Assembly (NCBI GenBank): GCA_016707895.1
Contig: JADJGV010000034.1
Span: forward strand, 372,001-436,000
Length of the DNA: 64,000 nt
Direction: 5' to 3'
From: Myxococcales bacterium
GTDB lineage: Bacteria; Myxococcota_A; Polyangia; Haliangiales; Haliangiaceae
Shown: in pieces, positions 18,325-27,349 of the stretch
Numbering within the stretch: position 1 is the stretch's first letter
Layout: each line of letters starts with the position of its first letter
Notes under the pieces: model-generated
Seen by the model: only the letters and a program-made list of their open reading frames with translations
Databases searched by the model: none
Told to the model about the DNA's origin: nothing
Program-made: the position numbers and the translations under genes

Positions 18325-19881
18325 CTACGCCTCGGGCGCTGACGCCGGCACCGTCGCGCGGCCGCCGGCGGCGGCGACGCACACCGCGCCCAGCGCGAGG
18401 TACGCGCCGGCGATCGTCAGGCTCTCGCGGGCGCCGGCGTGCCACGGCCAGTACAGCGCGCCGCTGGGCAAGGTCGAGTGGATGAGGCCGGTCGCGGCCA
18501 GCGCGGCGGCGACCGCGCACCACACCGCGGCCCGCCCCGGCCGGCGATCGATCAGCTCGGCGGCGATCGCGCCCCACACCAGGCCGGTGACGATGAAGCC
18601 GTGGGCGATGACGTCGAGGGTGTGGGCGGTCGCGGCCCCGCCCGGCGGCACCGCGCCGCCGGTCACCATCGTCACCAGGATCCGGCCGAGCTCGGCGATC
18701 GACGGCAGCATCGCCAGCACGACGGCCGGCGCGTGGCCGCGCGGCGGCACGTCGAAGGCCTGGCTGACGATCTCGACGCCGACGAACAGGAGCAGCGGCG
18801 CGATCGCCGCCGCCGGGATCGCCTCGGTGAGGAACTGCACGATGCCGAGCACGCCGCCGATGCCGACGAACAAGCCGGCCAGGAGCGTGTAGCCGGCGCG
18901 CGCGCCCATGCGCTTGTACGCGGGGTGGCCGATGTACGGCGTCGACTGCGCGACGCCGCCGGTGAGCCCGGCCACCAGCGTCGCGCCGGCCTCGACCAGC
19001 AGCACGTCGCGGGTGCGGTAGTCGTCGCCGGCGGCGCGCGCGCTCTCGGTGACGTTGATGCCGCCGACCACGGTCAGCAGCGCGAACGGCAGCGCCAGCG
19101 GCAAGAAGTCGATCGCCCGCTCGAGCCCGTCGAGAAACCCCAGCGTCGGCACCGGCGCCGCCGCCTGCAGGTGCCAGGTCGGCCAGTGGAAGCCGGGCTG
19201 CTCGCCGGCGGCGCCGAGCGCGTAGTAGAGCGCGGTGCCCAGCACGACCGCCGCCAGCGCGCCGGGGATGCGGCGCGGCAGGCCGAGGCCGGCGATCAGC
19301 GCGTACAGCACCACGCCCAGCGCGGCCAGCCCGGCGATCGGCGCCTCGAACAGGTGGAGCAGCGGCAGCACGCCGAGCAGCGCCACGCCGACGCCGCCGA
19401 TCGAGCCCAGCAGGCCGGCCTGCGGCGCGACGCGCCGGATCCAGTCGCCGGCGAAGGCCGCGGCGGTCTTGACCACCGCCATCAGCACCATCACCGCCAT
19501 GCCGACGTGCCAGGTGAGCATCGCGTCGTGGGTGGCGAGCCAGGTCGGGCCGAGCACCGCGACCGCCATGCCGACCGTCGACGGCGTGTCGAGGCCGAGC
19601 GGCATCGCGGTGATGTCGGCGCGGCCGGTGGCGTGGCGCAGCCGCATCGCCATCCAGGTGTAGGCCAGGTCGCCGACCATCACGCCGAGCGCGGTGCCGG
19701 GCACCATCCGGGTCGCGAACACGTCGCCCGGGAAGCCGAAGCCGCCGACCAGGATCGACGCCAGCAGCACCAGGTTCGTCAGGTTGTCGAGCGCCAGCGC
19801 GAAGAACGCGCCCAGATCGCCCGGCGCGATCCACCGCGCGGCGGGCGCGGCGTCAGGTCGGTCGGCCATCGCGCGCAGCAT
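18325..19881 (-). CDS. NCS2-like (xanthine/uracil/AzgA type) permease
   Basis: Inner-membrane transporter of about 518 residues with 12 or more hydrophobic segments. Seen: LALDNLTNLVLLASIL at the first membrane segment, GGINVTESARAAGDDY in the middle (the N-terminal end of a characteristic NCS2 motif region) and a QSTPYIGHPAYKRMGARAGY loop where substrate-site helices of NCS2/AzgA transporters lie. Substrate not certain; nucleobase is the family default. Placement convergent with the methionine-salvage operon, whose pathway releases adenine, is suggestive only. Start is ambiguous between ATGs at 19881 and 19869. Confidence 0.8.
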   Translation of the reverse strand: MLRAMADRPDAAPAARWIAPGDLGAFFALALDNLTNLVLLASILVGGFGFPGDVFATRMVPGTALGVMVGDLAYTWMAMRLRHATGRADITAMPLGLDTPSTVGMAVAVLGPTWLATHDAMLTWHVGMAVMVLMAVVKTAAAFAGDWIRRVAPQAGLLGSIGGVGVALLGVLPLLHLFEAPIAGLAALGVVLYALIAGLGLPRRIPGALAAVVLGTALYYALGAAGEQPGFHWPTWHLQAAAPVPTLGFLDGLERAIDFLPLALPFALLTVVGGINVTESARAAGDDYRTRDVLLVEAGATLVAGLTGGVAQSTPYIGHPAYKRMGARAGYTLLAGLFVGIGGVLGIVQFLTEAIPAAAIAPLLLFVGVEIVSQAFDVPPRGHAPAVVLAMLPSIAELGRILVTMVTGGAVPPGGAATAHTLDVIAHGFIVTGLVWGAIAAELIDRRPGRAAVWCAVAAALAATGLIHSTLPSGALYWPWHAGARESLTIAGAYLALGAVCVAAAGGRATVPASAPEA

Positions 19882-19945
19882 CCCATGCGGCGCGGCCGCG
19901 GCGTGGCGCGCGCGCGGCGATTCCGGGGCGCGCTACACTGCGCCC

Positions 19946-20485
19946 ATGATGCGGCGAGCGATCGGTGCGACGCTGGCGCTGGCGAGCGCGGCCACCGCGG
20001 CCCACGCGGATCAGCGGCGCGGCGGCATGACCGGCGGCGGGATGGTCGGGGTCGGGCCCGCGACGTCGGAGCGTTTCACGGGGACCGGGGCCGGCTTCGC
20101 CCTGGCGGGCCACCTCGGCTGGCTGGCGGCGGCCAGCGACGGCCGGTTCGGGGCCGAGGCCCAGCTGATCGGCAGCCAGACCTGGTTTGGGGGCCGCGCC
20201 CACGTCGACGGCGTGCTGCTCGGCGCGCTGCGGGCCTACCCGGTCCCGCGGCTGGCGATCACGTTCGGCCTCGGCGTCACCGCCGCCGAGAACGAGACCG
20301 ACTCGTTCGTCGCCGGTGGCGCCGCGTTCGCCGCCAGCGTCGCCGTCGAGCTCAAGCGCTGGCGCCGCGCCGCGCTCTCGGTGCAGCTGCTCGGCTACGG
20401 CGGCCGCTTCGATGACGGCGACGCCGGCCACCTGATCGTCGGCGTCGGCATCGACGCCTTCGGCCTCTCCACTCCGCCGCGCTGA
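19946..20485 (+). CDS. Hypothetical small outer-membrane beta-barrel-like protein
   Basis: A 179-residue exported protein with signal peptide AIGATLALASAATAAHA and a mature part of short alternating strands separated by turns (GFALAGHLGWLAA, RFGAEAQLIGSQT, LAITFGLGVTAAE, AALSVQLLGYGG), typical of an eight-stranded barrel. No known family assigned. TACACT ends 6 bases before the first ATG and 9 before the second, with no Shine-Dalgarno; the second ATG is equally plausible as start. Confidence 0.6.
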   Translation: MMRRAIGATLALASAATAAHADQRRGGMTGGGMVGVGPATSERFTGTGAGFALAGHLGWLAAASDGRFGAEAQLIGSQTWFGGRAHVDGVLLGALRAYPVPRLAITFGLGVTAAENETDSFVAGGAAFAASVAVELKRWRRAALSVQLLGYGGRFDDGDAGHLIVGVGIDAFGLSTPPR

Positions 20486-20526
20486 CCCGGTTCACCGAGC
20501 CGGTTCACCGGTCACGTCTTGTGGGG

Positions 20527-20549
20527 GAGGGTCTTTGCGAAAGACCCTC
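20527..20549. repeat. Hairpin element between convergent genes
   Basis: A perfect 10-bp stem, GAGGGTCTTT and AAAGACCCTC, with loop GCG. It begins 4 bases past the stop of the response regulator on the minus strand. It lacks a T-tract. The same hairpin follows the ompA gene, and stem-changed versions follow two other genes, so this is a member of a dispersed family, probably acting as a bidirectional terminator or 3'-end protector. Confidence 0.7.
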
Positions 20550-20552
20550 TCT

Positions 20553-21569
20553 TCAATTCGCGCGCTTCGCGGCCAGCTCGGCGACGTGCTCGCGGATGAT
20601 CGCCTCGGCGAGCTCCGGCACGACCTCCCACACGATCCGCTCGACGACCTCGGTCGACAGCTTGACCAGCGCGGTCAGCTCGGCCGAGCCCGGCGTCAGG
20701 CCCGACAGCTCGGCGAGGCGCTCGCCCATCTTGGCCAGCGTGCGCTCGACCAGCGCCGACCGCTTGGTCGGGATCCCCGACACCATCGGCGCGCGCGCCG
20801 TCGTGAACTGCGCGACCGGCGCCGCGGGCGCGGTCACCGGGCCGACGCCGCGCACCGTGGCGGGGGCGGCAGCGACCGGGGCCGGGGCCGGCGTGGCGAT
20901 CGGGCCGGTCGGCGAGGCCGCGCGCGGGGCGGCGACCGGCGCCGCAGCGACCGGGGCCGGGGCTGCAGCGACCGGCGCCGGAGCCGGCGCAACCGGCGCC
21001 GGGCCGGGCATCTTGATCGTCGGCATGCCCATGATCGTCGCCGAGCGCGGGGGCGCGACCTTCGGCTGCGCCGCGACCGCGGCGGGGGCGGCGGCGACCG
21101 GCGGCACCGCGACGGGCGGCGGGGCCACCGGCGGCGGGGCCACCGGCGTGGGCGCCGCTCCGGCCGACTTGCCGGCGGCCTTGGCCACGCCGCTCGCGGC
21201 GACCTTGTCGAGGATCTCGACGACCTTGTCGAGCATGACCTGGGTGTCCCAGGGCTTGGTCAGGCTGCCGTCGGCGCCGACCTGGGTGCCGCGCGCGCCG
21301 TCGAACGGCGCCGAGTTGCCGCACAGGATCACCACCGGGATGTCGGCGGTCGCGGGATCGCTCTTGAGCGCGTGGCAGAGATCGTAGCCGGTCTTGCCCG
21401 GCATCACCGCGTCGGCGAGGACCAGCGCCGGGCGCTGCGCCTTGATCTTGTCGATCGCCTCGTCCGCCGAGCGAGCGCCGGCGTACGCGAAGTCGGTCGC
21501 GCGGAAGGTGATCTCCGCCACCGTCTGCATGGTGACGCTGTCATCGGCGCAGAGAATGACCTTGCTCAT
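20553..21569 (-). CDS. Response regulator with Ala/Pro-rich linker and C-terminal helical domain
   Basis: 338 residues. The N-terminal REC domain (about 1-120) shows the acidic pair in LCADDS, the phospho-acceptor Asp in VLADAVMPG and the conserved Lys in SLTKPWD. A long Pro/Ala/Val linker (about 125-260) follows. The C-terminal domain, with VVERIVWEVVPELAEAIIREHV, recurs in deltaproteobacterial and myxobacterial single-domain-like regulators and lacks a DNA-binding fold, so output is probably protein-protein contact. GGAGGA precedes the ATG well. No histidine kinase is adjacent. Confidence 0.85.
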   Translation of the reverse strand: MSKVILCADDSVTMQTVAEITFRATDFAYAGARSADEAIDKIKAQRPALVLADAVMPGKTGYDLCHALKSDPATADIPVVILCGNSAPFDGARGTQVGADGSLTKPWDTQVMLDKVVEILDKVAASGVAKAAGKSAGAAPTPVAPPPVAPPPVAVPPVAAAPAAVAAQPKVAPPRSATIMGMPTIKMPGPAPVAPAPAPVAAAPAPVAAAPVAAPRAASPTGPIATPAPAPVAAAPATVRGVGPVTAPAAPVAQFTTARAPMVSGIPTKRSALVERTLAKMGERLAELSGLTPGSAELTALVKLSTEVVERIVWEVVPELAEAIIREHVAELAAKRAN

Positions 21570-21743
21570 CGATGCCGTTCCTCCGGGCCTGGTGGGCGCG
21601 CGAGGTGCGCGAATCCCCAGGGTTGACGATCATTTTGGTACCACGGCCGCCGCGCCAGGGTCAAATTGGAGCACCGCGAATCCGCTAGGGTTTTCGTCGC
21701 GCGTGCGGGTCCGCCGTCGAATCTGGGCTAGATTCCGCGCGCC

Positions 21744-23465
<1,722 letters not shown>

Positions 23466-24083
23466 TCAGCCCCGCAGCGCGTCGCGGTAGGCGCGGATCG
23501 CGGCGGAGGCGGTGGGGGCGTCGAGGAAGCTGGCGAGCTGGGCCAGGCGGAGGCCGGGCAGCACCGCGCTGTCGGTGGCCGCGACGTAGCCGTCGGGGCC
23601 CAGGACGTACGGCGTGATCGCGCCCCGCTGCCAGATCCACACCTCGCGCACGCCGAGCGCGCGGTAGGTGTCGAGCTTGCGCGCGGCGCCGGAGGTGCGC
23701 ACCACCTCGATCGCCAGGTCGGGGTAGGTCGCCGCCTCGCGGCCGGTGCCGAACAGGTAGCACTCGTCGGGCTCGATCGCGCGCCGGGCCGGCTTGTTCT
23801 CGAGCGTCCATCCGCCCACCGCCTCGAACTCGACGCCGGCCTCGAGGCAGTACACCTCGACCAGGTGGCCGATCCGCGACTTCATCCCCTCATGATCCCG
23901 CGATGGCGTCATGATCTCCAACCGTCCCTCGGCGTAGTGCAGGCGGGGCGCGCTGCGGTCACCGCGGATCGCGAGGATCCGCCGGTAGTCGGCCCAGCTC
24001 ACGTCGGAGAGGGCCACCACCTGATCTTCGGTCGAGGCCTCGACCGCGCCGCCATCCGGTTCGACTGCGAGCGCCGCACCCAT
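23466..24083 (-). CDS. Uma2 family (DUF820) PD-(D/E)XK nuclease-fold protein
   Basis: 205 residues. The Uma2 fold is visible: YAEGRLEIMTPSRDHEGMKSR, then EPDECYLFG, the core YPDLAIEVVRTSG with the catalytic-type Asp, and VREVWIWQRG with the downstream strand. These proteins occur in many copies in cyanobacteria and myxobacteria; nuclease activity is presumed from the fold, the physiological role is unknown. Start: ATG with TATGCT ending 6 bases upstream on the minus strand, exactly the spacing for a leaderless transcript; an upstream GTG would add 12 poorly conserved residues. Confidence 0.85.
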   Translation of the reverse strand: MGAALAVEPDGGAVEASTEDQVVALSDVSWADYRRILAIRGDRSAPRLHYAEGRLEIMTPSRDHEGMKSRIGHLVEVYCLEAGVEFEAVGGWTLENKPARRAIEPDECYLFGTGREAATYPDLAIEVVRTSGAARKLDTYRALGVREVWIWQRGAITPYVLGPDGYVAATDSAVLPGLRLAQLASFLDAPTASAAIRAYRDALRG

Positions 24084-24137
24084 GGCGCGAGCATAGCCGA
24101 GCCCGCCGGCGGCGGCCACCGCGACCTCGCCGCCGCG

Positions 24138-24782
24138 TCAGCGGCAGCCGCGGGGCGCGACGTTGAGCGCGAAGTCGCCCTCGACGTTGCCGGGCGGATC
24201 GTAGTTGCACACCCAGGTGTCGCGGCCGGCGCAGGTGGCGACGCCGCAGCCGACGGCCAGCGTGTCCTTCCACACCACCTGCGTGAAGTGGCCGGTGTTC
24301 ATGCCGAACGCCGCCCGCCGGTAGTCGTACTTCTCCTCTTCACCGGCCCACATCGCCACCACGGCGTCGGCGTCGAGCGCGCCGCTGGTACCCGCCGCGA
24401 GGTTCTCGCCGTGGTTGCTGCGCGAGTGCTGGAACGCGCAGCCGGTGGCGGCGAGCTGGTTGGCCCACGCGGTGGCCTCGGCGGCGAGGTCGTCGGACCA
24501 GGTCAACGGCTCGGCGCAGTGCTCGGCGCGCACCCGGTTGTGCGCGATCAGGATCGGCGGCTCGGCGCGGGCCCGCTCGCGCTTGCCCATCCGCCCCTCC
24601 TCGAGCCGCAGCTCGTCGTCGTCGTCCTCCTCCTCCTCGGCGACGGCCTCGTCGAGCGCGGCGCCCTCGGTGAGCGACGTGGTCGCGGCCTCGGCGTGGG
24701 CCGGCGGCGGGCTGGCCGCCGGGCGACAGCCGGCGACGCTCGCGACCACGGCGGCCAGCGCGACGGCGCGCCTCACTTGCAC
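24138..24782 (-). CDS. CAP/SCP-domain lipoprotein, copy 1
   Basis: 214 residues: lipobox signal (VVASVAGC), an acidic linker of Glu/Asp runs (AVAEEEEDDDDELRLEE), then a CAP domain. The CAP signatures are present: LIAHNRVRAEH, SNHGENLAAG, GHFTQVVWKDT and VCNYDPPGN, with four conserved Cys. CAP proteins are secreted; bacterial roles are poorly known. It is about 80% alike in the CAP domain to the gene just upstream, so this is a tandem duplication with a diverged linker. The GTG start overlaps the upstream stop by 10 bases; a second in-frame GTG would give a 4-base GTGA overlap. Confidence 0.88.
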   Translation of the reverse strand: MQVRRAVALAAVVASVAGCRPAASPPPAHAEAATTSLTEGAALDEAVAEEEEDDDDELRLEEGRMGKRERARAEPPILIAHNRVRAEHCAEPLTWSDDLAAEATAWANQLAATGCAFQHSRSNHGENLAAGTSGALDADAVVAMWAGEEEKYDYRRAAFGMNTGHFTQVVWKDTLAVGCGVATCAGRDTWVCNYDPPGNVEGDFALNVAPRGCR

Positions 24783-25402
24783 CCGCGGGGCGCGACGTTG
24801 AGCGCGAAGTCACCCTCGACGTTGCCGGGCGGATCGTAGTTGCACACCCAGGTGTCCTTGCCGGCGCAGGTGGCGACGCCGCAGCCGATCGCCAGCGTGT
24901 CCTTCCACACCACCTGCGTGAAGTGGCCGGTCTTCAGGCTGAAGGCCGGCCGCTTGTAGTCGTACTTCTCCTCCTCGCGCGCCCACATCGCCACCACGGC
25001 GTCGGCGTCGAGCGCGCCGCTGGTGCCGGCGGCGAGGTTCTCGCCGTGATCGCTCTGCGAGTGCTGGAACGCGCAGCCGTTGGCCGCCAGCTGGTTGGCC
25101 CAGGCGGTCGCTTCGGCGGCGAGCTCGGTCGACCAGGTCAGCGGCGGCGCGCAGTGCTCGGCGCGCACGCGGTTGTGGGCCACGACGATCGGCGGCGGCG
25201 GCAGGTCCTCGGCGCCCTTGGTCACCCAGTCGAGTTCGTCGCCGGCGTTGGCGCTCATCGCGACCGCCATCGGCGGCGGCGGCGGCGGCGTTGGCATCGG
25301 CGCGGGCGCCGGCTCGGCGTTCTTGACCGGGGTCTTGGCGGGCGACGGGCACGCCGCGAGCAAGACCAGGAGCCCCAGGCTGGTGCGCATCGTGCCCAGC
25401 AT
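24773..25402 (-). CDS. CAP/SCP-domain lipoprotein, copy 2
   Basis: 209 residues: signal LLVLLAAC with lipobox, Pro-rich linker (APMPTPPPPPPMAV), then a CAP domain nearly identical in pattern to its neighbour (VVAHNRVRAEH, SDHGENLAAG, GHFTQVVWKDT, WVCNYDPPGN). The linkers differ completely, Pro-rich here and acidic in copy 1, which suggests selection for different positions in the envelope or different partners. A start 12 bases downstream (ATGCGCACC) is also possible and gives a tighter signal peptide. Upstream gene of a coupled pair. Confidence 0.88.
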   Translation of the reverse strand: MLGTMRTSLGLLVLLAACPSPAKTPVKNAEPAPAPMPTPPPPPPMAVAMSANAGDELDWVTKGAEDLPPPPIVVAHNRVRAEHCAPPLTWSTELAAEATAWANQLAANGCAFQHSQSDHGENLAAGTSGALDADAVVAMWAREEEKYDYKRPAFSLKTGHFTQVVWKDTLAIGCGVATCAGKDTWVCNYDPPGNVEGDFALNVAPRGCK

Positions 25403-25458
25403 GACACGGCGGCGCGGCGCTCGTCACGGCCGCGTGCGGTGACGTAGAGTCGCGCCCC

Positions 25459-25713
25459 ATGAGCGACCTCGCCGCCCGCTTCGCCGACGCCCAGGCCCGC
25501 ATCAAGCCCGTCACCGGGCTCGGCAACGACGTCATGCTGGCCATGTACGCGCTGTTCAAGCAGGCCACCGTCGGCGACGTCACCGGCAGCCGCCCCGGCA
25601 TGCTCGATCTGCGCGGCCGCGCCAAGTACGACGCCTGGGCCGGCAAGCAGGGCATGACCAAGGACGCCGCGATGACCGCCTACGTCGCGCTGGTCGACCG
25701 CCACGCCCGCTGA
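25459..25713 (+). CDS. Acyl-CoA-binding protein
   Basis: 84-residue cytosolic carrier for medium to long-chain acyl-CoA. The fold signature is clear: MYALFKQATVGDV, then SRPGMLDLRGRAKYDAW and GMTKDAAMTAYVALV. Bacterial ACBPs are sporadic but frequent in Myxococcota. TAGAGT ends 8 bases before the ATG and there is no Shine-Dalgarno. Single gene, with a short orphan reading frame just after it. Confidence 0.93.
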   Translation: MSDLAARFADAQARIKPVTGLGNDVMLAMYALFKQATVGDVTGSRPGMLDLRGRAKYDAWAGKQGMTKDAAMTAYVALVDRHAR

Positions 25714-25733
25714 GCCGGTGCTATCGTCGGCGG

Positions 25734-25778
25734 GTGAACCTGGTCGACGAGCTGCACGCGATCGCCGCGCGGCGGTGA
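25734..25778 (+). pseudogene. Fourteen-codon gene start without a body (possible deletion remnant)
   Basis: GTG followed by 13 codons (NLVDELHAIAARR) and TGA. TATCGT ends exactly 6 bases before the GTG, the same promoter/start arrangement as neighbouring genes. The peptide resembles the opening helix of nucleotidyltransferase-fold proteins (NLVDELHAI...), so it may be the remnant of a gene lost by deletion. It could also be a real short peptide or chance. Confidence 0.35.
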
Positions 25779-25836
25779 GCGGCGCCCAGGCGGCGGGGAC
25801 CGCGTCGCCCCAGAGAATAGCCTCGCTGGCGCTCGG

Positions 25837-26061
25837 CTACCGGCTGTGGTGCAGGAGCACGCCGGCGACGCCGACGAAGCCGACCACGATGCCGACCAGC
25901 GAGCCGAAGATGCGATCGCGGATCGCCGGGTCGGCGCGATCGCCGGCCAGCGCCTTCTTGAGGCGGTAGCTGTCGATGCCGATCCAGTAGGTGGCGACGC
26001 CGCCGGTGAGCAGCGAGATGAACCACCAGTAGGTGTCGTGGGACACGAGCTCGTTGTTCAC
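25837..26061 (-). CDS. Small membrane protein, last gene of a phospholipid-type operon
   Basis: 74 residues with two hydrophobic helices (WWFISLLTGGVATYWIGI and FGSLVGIVVGFVGVAGVLL) joined by a charged loop, DSYRLKKALAGDRADPAIRDR. The GTG start shares GTGA with the stop of the preceding CDP-alcohol phosphatidyltransferase gene, so it is translationally coupled. No family recognised. Its place suggests a subunit or helper of the lipid enzymes (inference). Confidence 0.65.
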   Translation of the reverse strand: MNNELVSHDTYWWFISLLTGGVATYWIGIDSYRLKKALAGDRADPAIRDRIFGSLVGIVVGFVGVAGVLLHHSR

Positions 26062-26627
26062 GACGCAGCCTCCAGCGCGGCGCCGCCGCTGGCCGAGCGC
26101 GGCGCGGCGCTCGGGATCGGGTCGAACGCCATCCGCTTGGTGTCGTGGAGCATCACGACGATCATCAGCGCGGCGAACACCCAGTAGAAGTACTCGGTCT
26201 CGTAGCGCGCGGTGCCGAAGCCGCCCAGGTAGGCGGCGTACGCGACCAGGCGCTCCATCGCGTGGCTCTGGTAGTTGGTGGTGCGGCCGGCGCGCTTGGC
26301 GTAGATCGCGCGCAGCGCCATGTTGACGGCGCCGAGCACGACGATGATCACCACCGGCGGCCACGGCACCCAGCCGTAGGCGGTGACCACCACCATCGCG
26401 AAGCCGTAGCAGAGCGCGTCGGCGATCGCGTCGAACATCTCGCCGAACGGGGTCTGGCACTTGAACAGGCGCGCCGCGGCGCCATCGAACAGGTCGAGGA
26501 TGCCGCACACGAACAAGAGCAGCGTCGCGTACTGCTGGTAGCCGTGATCGACCGCCCACAGGAACGGGGGCAGGGTCAGGAAGCGCGACGCGGTGATCGC
26601 GTTGGCGGGGTTCAGGTTCGAGGCCAT
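26058..26627 (-). CDS. CDP-alcohol phosphatidyltransferase family protein (A)
   Basis: 189-residue membrane enzyme. The family motif D-x2-D-G-x2-A-R-x8-G-x3-D-x3-D is present around residues 45-70, as DLFDGAAARLF followed by GEMFDAIAD. Such enzymes move a phosphatidyl group from CDP-diacylglycerol to an alcohol such as serine, glycerol-P or inositol-P. The sequence is closer to PssA/PgsA-like members, but the acceptor cannot be read. It lies 7 bases after a second family member and is followed by a coupled small membrane protein. The N-terminus NPANAITASRFLTLPPFLWAV is typical. Confidence 0.88.
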   Translation of the reverse strand: MASNLNPANAITASRFLTLPPFLWAVDHGYQQYATLLLFVCGILDLFDGAAARLFKCQTPFGEMFDAIADALCYGFAMVVVTAYGWVPWPPVVIIVVLGAVNMALRAIYAKRAGRTTNYQSHAMERLVAYAAYLGGFGTARYETEYFYWVFAALMIVVMLHDTKRMAFDPIPSAAPRSASGGAALEAAS

Positions 26628-26634
26628 CGCGCCC

Positions 26635-27342
26635 TCACCGCACCGCGTCGGCCGCCCCGGCGCCGTCGTCGGCGGGCGGGTCGGGCAGGGGCCGCCCGGC
26701 CGGGTCCACCTTGCGGTAGCGCTTCCAGGCGAACGCGACCCGCTGCAAGAGCGAGACGTGCGACATGATCGCCACCGCCCACGCGCCGGCCAGCATCGGC
26801 CGCAGGTCGTGGAGCAGCGCGGTGAAGAACAGGCCGGTGCCGAAGTAGATGATGAACTCGGCCGAGCCGAACAGCCCGACCACGTCGATCGGGTGGCCGA
26901 TCTTGCCCTTCTCGCGCCAGATGTCCTGCTGCGCCTCGGCGTAGACCGACAGCTTGATGATCACGTTGGTCAGCGCGCCGGTGATGCCGACGCCCATGAC
27001 GATCAGCGCGTGCGGGTAGTCGTACGACACCGCGATGCAGCCGCCGGCGAACGCGACGCCCAGCGTCCAGCGATCGACGACGTCGTCCATGACCGCGCCG
27101 AACGTCGAGCGCTCGTTGTAGTTGCGCGCGCGGAAGCCGTCGATGTGATCGATCAGGCCGCGCACCAGCAGCAGCGCGAAGCCAGCCCACCAGTAGCCGT
27201 AGAACAGCGCCACGCCGCAGGCGGCGCCGAGCAGCGCGCCGATGCCGGTCCACGCGGTGGCGTGGATCGGCAGCTTGGCGATCGTCGCGACGATCGGGTG
27301 CAGGACCTTGTCGAGGTGCTTGCGGACGGCGAAGAGGTTCAT
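26635..27342 (-). CDS. CDP-alcohol phosphatidyltransferase family protein (B)
   Basis: 235 residues. The catalytic motif is intact: LIDHIDGFRARNYN then GAVMDDVVDR, giving D-x2-D-G-x2-A-R-x8-G-x3-D-x3-D. The rest is strongly hydrophobic, with a longer C-terminal part than protein A, ending in a Pro/Asp/Ala-rich tail. It does not look like a recent copy of A, so the two probably use different acceptors. It follows the class III aminotransferase gene by 7 bases. Product unknown. Confidence 0.86.
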   Translation of the reverse strand: MNLFAVRKHLDKVLHPIVATIAKLPIHATAWTGIGALLGAACGVALFYGYWWAGFALLLVRGLIDHIDGFRARNYNERSTFGAVMDDVVDRWTLGVAFAGGCIAVSYDYPHALIVMGVGITGALTNVIIKLSVYAEAQQDIWREKGKIGHPIDVVGLFGSAEFIIYFGTGLFFTALLHDLRPMLAGAWAVAIMSHVSLLQRVAFAWKRYRKVDPAGRPLPDPPADDGAGAADAVR

Positions 27343-27349
27343 GGCGCGA

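Noticed and set aside
20527..20549. Standard Rho-independent terminator
   Set aside because: The stem is strong but no T-tract follows on either strand, and related elements share sequence flanks, so I treat it as a repeat family.
21570..21743. TTGACG near 21624 as a -35 box for argS
   Set aside because: Too far from the TAGATT next to the start, and no matching -10 lies 16-18 bases after it.
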